Below are positions 56,732 to 64,000 of a stretch of DNA of 64,000 nt, in pieces. Positions within the stretch are counted from its first letter, which is position 1; each line of letters opens with the position of its first letter. The stretch is from Micromonospora cathayae (GTDB lineage Bacteria > Actinomycetota > Actinomycetes > Mycobacteriales > Micromonosporaceae). Position numbers and translations under genes: made by a program. The notes beneath the pieces were generated by a model. That model searched no databases, was not told where the DNA came from, and saw nothing but the letters and a program-made list of their open reading frames with translations. The stretch covers positions 2,046,001 to 2,110,000 of the forward strand of contig NZ_CP118615.1 in the NCBI RefSeq assembly GCF_028993575.1, given 5' to 3'.

Positions 56732-59700
56732 ATGAGTACTGCAACGTACAAGCGCGACCTCGTCCTGGTCGTCAACCCCGGTGGTGCACTGGAGCCCGCC
56801 CCGCGGCTGGTCGCCGCCGCCCGCGCCGGCGGTGGTCTGGGAGTCCTCGACCTGGCCGCCGGTGACGACTGGGCCCTGCGCGCGCTGGCCCAGGCCGTCG
56901 CCTGGTCGCCCGGCCCACTCGGGGTACGGGTGCCCACCGGCTGCCTCGCCACCATCGAGGACGTGGAACGGGTCGCCCCCGGCGGCGTCGACCTGGTCGT
57001 CGTCGAGGCCGACTCGCCGTGGCCGCTGGCCGAGATCACCCCGGGGTACCGGGTACTGGTCGAGGTGACCAGCCGGGACGAGGCGCGGGCCGCCGCCACC
57101 GCCGGCGCGCACGGGCTGATCGCCCGGGGCATGGAGGCCGGCGGCCGGGGCGGCGACCTCAGCTCGTTCGTGCTGCTCCAGCAGCTCGTCGCGGACCCCG
57201 ACCTCGACCTGCCGGTCTGGGTGGCCGGCGGGATCGGCCCGCGGACCGCCGCCGCCTGCCTGGTCGGTGGCGCGGCCGGCGTCGTCCTGGACAGCCAGCT
57301 CGCCCTGATGCCCGAATCCGAACTGCCCACCGATGTCAAGGCCGCGATCCGGCGGATGGACGGCTCCGAGACCGTACTGGTCGACGGGGTCCGGGGCATC
57401 CGGCGCGGCGGCCCGCACGACGAGACCTCCGAACTGGTGCCGATCGGCCAGGACGGCTGGCTGGCCGCGGTCTTCGCGCAACGCTGGCCGGACACCGCCG
57501 CCGCCGTCCGGGCCGTCCGGGCCGAACTGCTCGACGCCGTCACCGACGACACCGCCGCGGACCTGCTGGCCCCGGGATCTCCGCTGGCCGAGGCGCTCGG
57601 CGTACGGGTGCCCGTCGCGCAGGGCCCGATGACCCGGGTCAGCGACGAACCCGGCTTCGCCGCCGCGGTCGCCGAGGCCGGCGGCCTGCCGTTCATCGCG
57701 CTCGCCCTCAACGGCGCCGCACCCACCCGCCGCATCCTCACCGAGACCGCCGCCCGCCTCGGCGACCGGCCGTGGGGCGTCGGGGTGCTCGGCTTCGCCC
57801 CCGAGGAGCTGCGCGAGGCCCAGCTCGAGGTGATCCGGGAACTCCGGCCCGCCTGCGCGATCATCGCCGGTGGTCGGCCACCCCAGGCACGTGCCCTGGA
57901 GGAGCAGGGCATCACCACCTTCCTGCACGTGCCCTCGCCCGGCCTGCTGCGGCAATTCTTGCGCTCGGGGGCCCGCCGGTTCATCTTCGAGGGAGCCGAG
58001 TGCGGCGGGCACACCGGACCCCGGGCCAGCTTCCCGCTGTGGGAGGCCCAGCTCATGGTGCTCGGCGAGTACCTCGACGCCGAGCCCGACGCCGCCGGCC
58101 AGGTGCAGGTCCTCTTCGCCGGCGGCATCCACGACGAACGCTCCGCCGCGATGGTCGCCGCCATGGCGTCGCCGCTGGCCCGCCGGGGCCTCCAGGTCGG
58201 CGTGCTGATGGGCACCGCGTACCTGTTCACCGCCGAGGCGGTGGAGCACGGCGCGGTCAAGCCGCTCTTCCAGCGGGAGGCCATCGCCGCCGAGCGGACC
58301 GCGGTGGTCGAGACCGCGCCCGGCCACGTCACCCGCTGCCTGCCCACCCCGTTCGTGGCCGACTTCCACCGGGTCCGCGACGAACTCCGCGAGTCCGGCG
58401 TGGACAGCCGGGAAGCCTGGCAGGAGCTGGAGAAGCTCAACATCGGGCGGGCCCGGATCGCCAGCAAGGGCATCGTCCGGGAGGGCGACACGCTGCGCGC
58501 CGTGGGCGAGGACGTCCAGGCCGCCGAGGGCATGTTCATGGCCGGCCAGATCACCGTGCTGCGGGACGCCGCGACCACCATCGCCGGGCTGCACTCCTCG
58601 GTCAGCGACGGGGCGCGGACGTACCACACGGACAGCCTCGCCGCGCTGCGCGGCAAGCTCGACCCGCCGGTCGCCCAGGTCGACGAGGCGCCCGCGCCGC
58701 TGGACATCGCCATCGTCGGTATGGCCTGCGTGCTGCCCGGCTCGCCGGACCTGGAGAGCTTCTGGCGTACCGTGCTCAGCGGCGCGGACGCCGTCGGTGA
58801 GGTGCCGCCGCAACGCTGGGACACCGACCTCTACTACGCCCCCGAGGTCGGCCCCGGCGAGACCGGCCGGATCAGCGTCTCCAAGTGGGGCGGGTTCATC
58901 GAACCGGTCCCGTTCGACGCGATCGGCTTCGGTATCCCGCCGGCCGCCCTGGCCAGCATCGACCCGACCCAGTTGCTGGCCCTGGAGGTGTCCCACCGGG
59001 CGTTGGTCGACGCCGGGTACGCCTACGACGCCCCGGGCGTCGACCACTCCCGTACCGGCGTGATCTTCGGCGCGGAGGCCGGCAGCGACATGGGCCACGC
59101 GCAGACCCTGCGCACCATGCTCCCGGCGTACTTCGGCGACGTACCGGAGGCGATGCAGGAGCTGCTGCCCACCGTCACCGAGGACAGCTTCCCCGGCGTA
59201 CTGGCGAACGTGATCGCCGGCCGGGTGGCGAACCGCCTCGACCTGGGCGGCCCCAACTACACCATCGACGCGGCCTGCGCCTCCTCGTTGGCCGCCATGG
59301 ACGCCGCCTGCAAGGAACTCGCCAGCGGCGACAGCGACCTGATGGTCTGCGGCGGCGCGGACCTGCACAACGGCATCAACGACTACCTGATGTTCACCTC
59401 CGCGCACGCCCTCTCGCCGACCGGCCGGTCCCGGCCGTTCGACAGCACCGGCGACGGCATCGCCCTCGGCGAGGGCGTGGCCTGCGTCGTGCTCAAGCGG
59501 CTCGCCGACGCCGAACGCGACGGCGACCGGATCTACGCGGTGGTCAAGGGCCTCGGCGGCTCCAGCGACGGCCGGGCCCTCGGCCTGACCGCGCCCCGCC
59601 CGGACGGGCAGCGCCGAGCGCTGGACCGGGCCTACCGGCGGACCGGCATCTCGCCCCGCGACGTCGGTCTGGTCGAGGCGCACGGCACCGGCACCGTCGT

Positions 59701-62700
59701 CGGTGACCGTACCGAGCTGGAGACGCTCACCCGGATGTTCGTCGAGTCCGGCGCGGAACCGGGACAGTGCGCGCTCGGCTCGGTGAAGTCGCAGATCGGG
59801 CACACCAAGTGCGCCGCCGGCCTGGCCGGCGTGATCAAGGTGGCGCTCTCCCTGCACACCGGCATCCGCCCGCCCACCATCCACCTGGAACGGCCCAACC
59901 CGGCCTGGCATCCCGAGCGCAGCCCGTTCGCCTTCTACACCGAGGCCCGCCCCTGGCCGGCCCCGGCCCGGGAACGGATCGCCGGGGTGAGCGCGTTCGG
60001 CTTCGGCGGTACCAACTTCCACACCGTGCTCGCCGCGTACGGTGACGCCCCGGAGCCCCGGCACGCCCGGCGGACCTGGCCGGCGGAGCTGTTCTGCTTC
60101 CCCGGCGTCGACCGGGCCGCCGCCCACCAGTCGATCCGTCAGCTCGCCGACGTCCTGGTCACCGACCCGCGCCGGGACCACCCCGGCCGGCTGGCCGAAC
60201 TGGCCGCGCTGGTCGCCGCGCAGTCCACCGGCCGGCGCGGGCCGACCCGGGTCGCCGTCGTCGCCCGCGACGTGACCGAACTGGAGACCCTGCTGCGGCG
60301 GGCCCTCGCCGGGGAACACGACCCGGGCAAGGGCCTGGTGCAGCCGGCCGGCGACGTCGACCCCGGCCAGGTCGCCTTCCTCTTCCCCGGGCAGGGCAGC
60401 CAGCGCCCCGGCGCGCTGGCCGAACTCTTCGTCACCTTCCCCGAGCTGCGGCACTACCTGGAACTGGACCGGGACGCGGCGGAACTGCTGTTCCCGCCGA
60501 CCGCCTTCGACCAGCAGACCCGCAAGCAGCAGGAGGACCGGGTCCGCGACACCCGGGTCGCCCAGCCGGTGCTGGGCATCGGCGGGCTCGCCGTCGACCA
60601 CCTGCTGCGCCGCCTCGGCGTCCGCCCCGACATGACCGGCGGGCACAGCTACGGCGAACTGGTCGGGCTCTGCGTCGCCGGCGTCTTCGACGCCCGTACG
60701 CTGCTCGAACTCAGCCGCGAGCGAGCGGCGGCCATCCTCGGCGCGACCGGCGAGGACCCGGGCACCATGGCCGCGGTCAGCGCCACCCCGGACGAGGTGG
60801 CGCAGGTGCTGGCGGCGGCCGGCCTGACCAGCGAGGTGGTGCTCGCCAACCGGAACGCCCCGAAGCAGATCGTCATCTCCGGTCCGACCGCCAAGGTCGA
60901 GGCGGCCGTGGTGGCGCTCAAGGAGGCCCGGATCTCCGCCAAGGCCATCCCGGTGGCCTGTGCCTTCCACAGCCCGCTGGTGGCCGGCGCGGTGGAACGG
61001 TTCGCCGAGGTGCTCGCCACCCGGCGGATCGCCGAGCCGCGCATCCCGGTCTGGTCGAACCTGACCGCCGCCCCCTACGTCGAGCAGCCGGAGCAGCTCC
61101 GGCAGCAGCTCGCCGAGCAGATCGGCGAACCGGTCCGGTTCGTCGAGCAGATCGAGGCCATGTACGCCGCCGGCGCCCGCACCTTCGTCGAGGTCGGTCC
61201 CGGCCAGGTGCTCAGCCGGCTGGTGAAGGCGGTGCTCGGCGACCGGCCGTACCGGGCCATCGCCACCGAACGCGGCACCAACGACGGGCTGCGCGGCTTC
61301 CTGATCTCGGTCGGCGAGATCGCCTGCGCCGGCGTACCGGTCCGCACCGACTGGCTGTTCCACGGACGGGTCGCCGCGGACGCCCCGACCACCGAGCCGA
61401 AGCGCCGTCCGGTGTGGACGGTCGACGGCCAGCTCGTCCGCGACCAGAACGGCGACTGCCTCCCCGGTGGCATGACCCCTCCCCGACTGATCAAGGAGCT
61501 GCCGATGAGCCCCTCGAACGGCACACCCACCCACGCCGCCCCCGCCACCGCTCCCGTCCCCGTCCAGCACGTCGTGCACGACGGCCGTAGCGAACTGCTC
61601 AGCGAGTTCCTGCGGACCACCCGGGACATGATCGCCTCGCAGCGGGACATCATGCTCGCCTTCCTCGGTGACGGCGGCGGCGGTCGCCTGGTCTGGCAGC
61701 CGGCGGAGCCGTACCGCACCGATGGGTACCCGAACGGCGGGACGCACACCGCGCCGCAGGCACCGCAGATGGACCTCTACCCGCCGCAGGTCGTACCGGT
61801 GGCCGAGCCGGTCCCGGCGATGGCCGGCTACCCGAACGGCGGCTCGGCCAACGGTGGTGGGGCGGCCCTGGCCGCGCCGACCGCACTGGCCCCCGCGCCG
61901 GCGGTCGCCCCGCCGGTCGCCGCCCCGGTCGCCCCGGCGGCTCCGGCCGGTCCGTCGGTGGCGGACTTCCAGGCCGCGATTCTGGCGGTGATCAGTGAGC
62001 GGACGGGTTATCCGGTGGATCTGATCGAGTTGGATCTGGATCTGGAGGCGGATCTGTCGATCGATTCGATCAAGCGGGCCGAGGTGGCCGGTGAGGTCGC
62101 GCAGCGGTTGCAGCTCGCGGTGGAGGGTGACGAGTCGGAGCTGGAGGACCTGGTCAAGGCGCGCACGGTGCGGGCCATGGTGACCTGGCTCGACCAGAAG
62201 ATGGGCGCCGCCGGCACCGCCACCGTCACCGCCACGGCCACCCTCACCGTCGCGGCCCCGGCGGCTCCGGCCGGTCCGTCGGTGGCGGACTTCCAGAGCG
62301 CGATTCTGGCGGTGATCAGTGAGCGGACGGGTTATCCGGTGGATCTGATCGAGTTGGATCTGGATCTGGAGGCGGATCTGTCGATCGATTCGATCAAGCG
62401 GGCCGAGGTGGCCGGTGAGGTCGCGCAGCGGTTGCAGCTCGCGGTGGAGGGTGACGAGTCGGAGCTGGAGGACCTGGTCAAGGCGCGCACGGTGCGGGCC
62501 ATGGTGACCTGGCTCGACCAGAAGATGGGCAGCACCCCCGCGCCGGCCGCCGCCTCGGCCGCACCGGTGGCCGCCGCCCCCGCCTCCGGTGCCAGCCTCG
62601 CCGACTTCCAGGCCGCCATCCTGACGGTGATCAGTGAGCGGACGGGTTACCCGGTGGATCTGATCGAGTTGGACCTCGATCTGGAGGCGGACCTGTCGAT

Positions 62701-64000
62701 CGACTCGATCAAGCGGGCCGAGGTGGCCGGTGAGGTCGCGTCGCGGCTGGACCTCGCGGTGGAGGGTGACGAGTCGGAGCTGGAGGACCTGGTCAAGGCA
62801 CGCACCGTGCGGGCCATGGTCACCTGGCTCGACCAGAAGATGAACGGCACGGCCACCGCCGTCCCGGCCCCGGTCGAGACCGCCGCCCTGCCGGCCGCCT
62901 CGGCCCCCGCCGCCGCCCCGGCCGAGGAGCTGATGAACGTCGGTATTCCGCCGAAGCGACTGGTACCCCGGGAGTCGGTCCGGCCCGCGTCCCTCGGCGA
63001 CCCGGCCGAACTCCTCGCCGGCCGGCAGTTCCTGATCACCGGCGGCGGCGCGGTCGGGGCGTACCTGGCCGAGCTGCTCGGCGAGCACGGCGCGGGCGGC
63101 CAGCTCGGCGTCCTCGACAGCGAGCAGGCCGACCAGGGCTTCGACGGGTTCCTCCTGCTCGACGGCCTGACCCGGACCGAAGGCCCGCTGCTGCCGTCGG
63201 TGTTCCCGCTGGTCCAGCGGGTGCTGGCGACCAACCCGCGCTGGCTGGTCGGGGCCGGCGCGCCGGCCACCGGCGGCACCGCCGACGGCATGCCCGGCCT
63301 GTTCCGCACCATCGCCCGCGAGTACCCCGAGCTGACCGCCCGCTTCGTCGAGGTGGACGCGACCGCCGAGGCCGAGGTGCTGGCCCGGCAGATCTTCGAG
63401 GAACTGCTGACCACCGGCGAGGAGAAGCCCTCGGTCGTCGCCCGGCGCGGCGACGAACGGTACGTGGCCGACCTGGTCCCGGTGGACCTGGGCGAACTGG
63501 CCGCCCGGGGTGCCGGCCCGGCCGGTGAGGGAGCCTCCGAGGTCGCCGCGCTCGGCCTCAGCCACGACTCGGTGGTGGTGCTGATCGGCGGGGCCCGGGG
63601 CATCACCCCCTGGTTCGCCCGTACCCTCGCCTCGGCCGGCCGCTGCAAGATCGAGCTGGTCGGGCGTACCCCCCGCCCGGAGGGCCCGGAGGACCCGGCG
63701 CTGGCCGCCGCCCGGGACAAGACCGCGCTGCGCGCCGCCCTGGTGCAGCAGGGGCTGCGCGCCCCGGCGGAGATCGAGCGCCGGGCGTCGGCCATCCTGG
63801 CCGGCCGGGAGGTCGAGGCGACCATCGCCGAACTGACCGAACTCGGCGGCGAGGTCCGCTACCACACCCTCGACGTGCGGGACGCCGACGCGACGAAGGC
63901 GCTGCTCGCCGACATCCACCGGCACCACGGCCGGCTCGACGGGCTGGTCTACGCGGCCGGCATCATCGAGGACAAGCTGATCGCCGAGAAGGACCCGGCG
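56732..64000 (+). CDS. PUFA-synthase-like iterative type I PKS: TIM-TIM(ER)-KS-AT-ACP-ACP-ACP-KR..., incomplete
   Basis: 2,423 codons without a stop; runs off the right edge. Residues about 5-230 form a first nitronate-monooxygenase-like TIM barrel (GMEAGGRGG at 133-141). About 288-640 is a second, PfaD-like one with GAECGGHTG and His427, a candidate enoyl reductase. KS about 656-1110: Cys849 (DAACASSL), His984 (EAHGTGT), His1024 (GHTKCAAG). AT about 1214-1490: FPGQGSQ, Ser1306 (GGHSYGE), AFHS. Three ACPs with phosphopantetheine serines Ser1779, Ser1887 and Ser1992 in LSIDSIK. KR from about 2095, with GGARGITPWFARTLA. KS-AT-ACPn-KR is the PfaA order, pointing to an iterative lipid-like product. 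Start MSTATYKRDLVLVV has a weak GGGAG site. Confidence 0.92.
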   Translation, partial: MSTATYKRDLVLVVNPGGALEPAPRLVAAARAGGGLGVLDLAAGDDWALRALAQAVAWSPGPLGVRVPTGCLATIEDVERVAPGGVDLVVVEADSPWPLAEITPGYRVLVEVTSRDEARAAATAGAHGLIARGMEAGGRGGDLSSFVLLQQLVADPDLDLPVWVAGGIGPRTAAACLVGGAAGVVLDSQLALMPESELPTDVKAAIRRMDGSETVLVDGVRGIRRGGPHDETSELVPIGQDGWLAAVFAQRWPDTAAAVRAVRAELLDAVTDDTAADLLAPGSPLAEALGVRVPVAQGPMTRVSDEPGFAAAVAEAGGLPFIALALNGAAPTRRILTETAARLGDRPWGVGVLGFAPEELREAQLEVIRELRPACAIIAGGRPPQARALEEQGITTFLHVPSPGLLRQFLRSGARRFIFEGAECGGHTGPRASFPLWEAQLMVLGEYLDAEPDAAGQVQVLFAGGIHDERSAAMVAAMASPLARRGLQVGVLMGTAYLFTAEAVEHGAVKPLFQREAIAAERTAVVETAPGHVTRCLPTPFVADFHRVRDELRESGVDSREAWQELEKLNIGRARIASKGIVREGDTLRAVGEDVQAAEGMFMAGQITVLRDAATTIAGLHSSVSDGARTYHTDSLAALRGKLDPPVAQVDEAPAPLDIAIVGMACVLPGSPDLESFWRTVLSGADAVGEVPPQRWDTDLYYAPEVGPGETGRISVSKWGGFIEPVPFDAIGFGIPPAALASIDPTQLLALEVSHRALVDAGYAYDAPGVDHSRTGVIFGAEAGSDMGHAQTLRTMLPAYFGDVPEAMQELLPTVTEDSFPGVLANVIAGRVANRLDLGGPNYTIDAACASSLAAMDAACKELASGDSDLMVCGGADLHNGINDYLMFTSAHALSPTGRSRPFDSTGDGIALGEGVACVVLKRLADAERDGDRIYAVVKGLGGSSDGRALGLTAPRPDGQRRALDRAYRRTGISPRDVGLVEAHGTGTVVGDRTELETLTRMFVESGAEPGQCALGSVKSQIGHTKCAAGLAGVIKVALSLHTGIRPPTIHLERPNPAWHPERSPFAFYTEARPWPAPARERIAGVSAFGFGGTNFHTVLAAYGDAPEPRHARRTWPAELFCFPGVDRAAAHQSIRQLADVLVTDPRRDHPGRLAELAALVAAQSTGRRGPTRVAVVARDVTELETLLRRALAGEHDPGKGLVQPAGDVDPGQVAFLFPGQGSQRPGALAELFVTFPELRHYLELDRDAAELLFPPTAFDQQTRKQQEDRVRDTRVAQPVLGIGGLAVDHLLRRLGVRPDMTGGHSYGELVGLCVAGVFDARTLLELSRERAAAILGATGEDPGTMAAVSATPDEVAQVLAAAGLTSEVVLANRNAPKQIVISGPTAKVEAAVVALKEARISAKAIPVACAFHSPLVAGAVERFAEVLATRRIAEPRIPVWSNLTAAPYVEQPEQLRQQLAEQIGEPVRFVEQIEAMYAAGARTFVEVGPGQVLSRLVKAVLGDRPYRAIATERGTNDGLRGFLISVGEIACAGVPVRTDWLFHGRVAADAPTTEPKRRPVWTVDGQLVRDQNGDCLPGGMTPPRLIKELPMSPSNGTPTHAAPATAPVPVQHVVHDGRSELLSEFLRTTRDMIASQRDIMLAFLGDGGGGRLVWQPAEPYRTDGYPNGGTHTAPQAPQMDLYPPQVVPVAEPVPAMAGYPNGGSANGGGAALAAPTALAPAPAVAPPVAAPVAPAAPAGPSVADFQAAILAVISERTGYPVDLIELDLDLEADLSIDSIKRAEVAGEVAQRLQLAVEGDESELEDLVKARTVRAMVTWLDQKMGAAGTATVTATATLTVAAPAAPAGPSVADFQSAILAVISERTGYPVDLIELDLDLEADLSIDSIKRAEVAGEVAQRLQLAVEGDESELEDLVKARTVRAMVTWLDQKMGSTPAPAAASAAPVAAAPASGASLADFQAAILTVISERTGYPVDLIELDLDLEADLSIDSIKRAEVAGEVASRLDLAVEGDESELEDLVKARTVRAMVTWLDQKMNGTATAVPAPVETAALPAASAPAAAPAEELMNVGIPPKRLVPRESVRPASLGDPAELLAGRQFLITGGGAVGAYLAELLGEHGAGGQLGVLDSEQADQGFDGFLLLDGLTRTEGPLLPSVFPLVQRVLATNPRWLVGAGAPATGGTADGMPGLFRTIAREYPELTARFVEVDATAEAEVLARQIFEELLTTGEEKPSVVARRGDERYVADLVPVDLGELAARGAGPAGEGASEVAALGLSHDSVVVLIGGARGITPWFARTLASAGRCKIELVGRTPRPEGPEDPALAAARDKTALRAALVQQGLRAPAEIERRASAILAGREVEATIAELTELGGEVRYHTLDVRDADATKALLADIHRHHGRLDGLVYAAGIIEDKLIAEKDPA
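61931..62530 (+). repeat. Nearly identical duplicated ACP-coding DNA inside the megasynthase gene
   Basis: 61931-62206 and 62255-62530 (276 bp each, offset 324 bp) differ at only two adjacent bases, encoding the first two ACP domains. The third ACP (about 62595-62841) is the same protein but with several silent differences. The repeated DNA uses less G/C-ending codons (GAT, TTG, CGG, GTG) than the flanking gene. Confidence 0.93.

Noticed and set aside
56618..63928. A 2,436-codon open frame on the minus strand opposite the megasynthase
   Set aside because: It is a shadow: the plus-strand codon bias leaves the opposite frame free of stops. Its translation is a repetitive Gly/Arg/His-rich string without domains, while the plus frame has clear KS, AT, ACP and KR motifs.

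Overview
The window is very GC-rich DNA with dense coding, GTG starts, 4-base overlaps and long open shadow frames opposite real genes. The gene content is that of an actinomycete, most likely a Micromonospora-like member of the Micromonosporaceae: a solitary nuoA, KorAB, ClgR/ClpP, DUF3117, TatB, Mrp and a large LuxR-LAL regulator. The assignment rests on gene families and remembered synteny, not on a database search.

Layout. 1-9.5 kb (accessory metabolism): a PaoABC-like molybdenum aldehyde oxidase operon (large subunit cut by the left edge), a methyltransferase/esterase pair, an ABM-type small protein, a degenerate ferritin-like protein, a LuxR-LAL regulator, an AraC regulator and an SDR enzyme. 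9.8-12.2 kb: a small secreted protein, then two ECF sigma genes flanking a single-pass membrane protein. 12.3-15.7 kb: a decayed region with a GH3 C-terminal-domain pseudogene, a possible papain-fold protein, tRNA-Arg(CCU) and two stretches without genes. 15.7-20.2 kb: a complete lasso peptide cluster on the minus strand (A-C-B1-B2-D order) whose 41-residue precursor resembles streptomonomicin. 20.4-25.5 kb: a divergent block with a 27-codon ORF with a strong ribosome binding site, a NarL-type two-component system, a three-gene ABC-2 exporter (candidate immunity) and an FHA/winged-helix regulator.

26-38 kb: DinB-like protein, haloacetate-dehalogenase-like hydrolase, a 58-residue membrane protein, secreted DUF1996 protein, AhpD-like protein, clpP with clgR, a potassium channel, the 2-oxoacid:ferredoxin oxidoreductase korAB, a proline-rich surface protein and nuoA. 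38-52 kb is a conserved actinobacterial core block (folP2, DivIVA-like, tag, DUF3117, O-methyltransferase, htrA, tatB, mrp, DUF1003, MgtE-N/CBS) that I recognise as collinear with Mycobacterium tuberculosis Rv1207-Rv1232c, but without the sigE-rseA pair and gpgS found there. A paaG-like/paaX pair and pepA are set into it. 52-56 kb: PhzF, EamA transporter, VOC protein and TauE/SafE permease.

56.7 kb to the right edge: the first 2,423 codons of one open megasynthase gene with the order TIM-barrel, TIM-barrel (nitronate-monooxygenase/PfaD enoyl-reductase type), KS, AT, ACP, ACP, ACP, KR. It is an iterative PUFA-synthase-like (secondary lipid) polyketide synthase with the enoyl reductase fused at the N-terminus, preceded by a perfect 10-bp-arm palindrome. 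This gene and the lasso cluster are the two most notable systems here.
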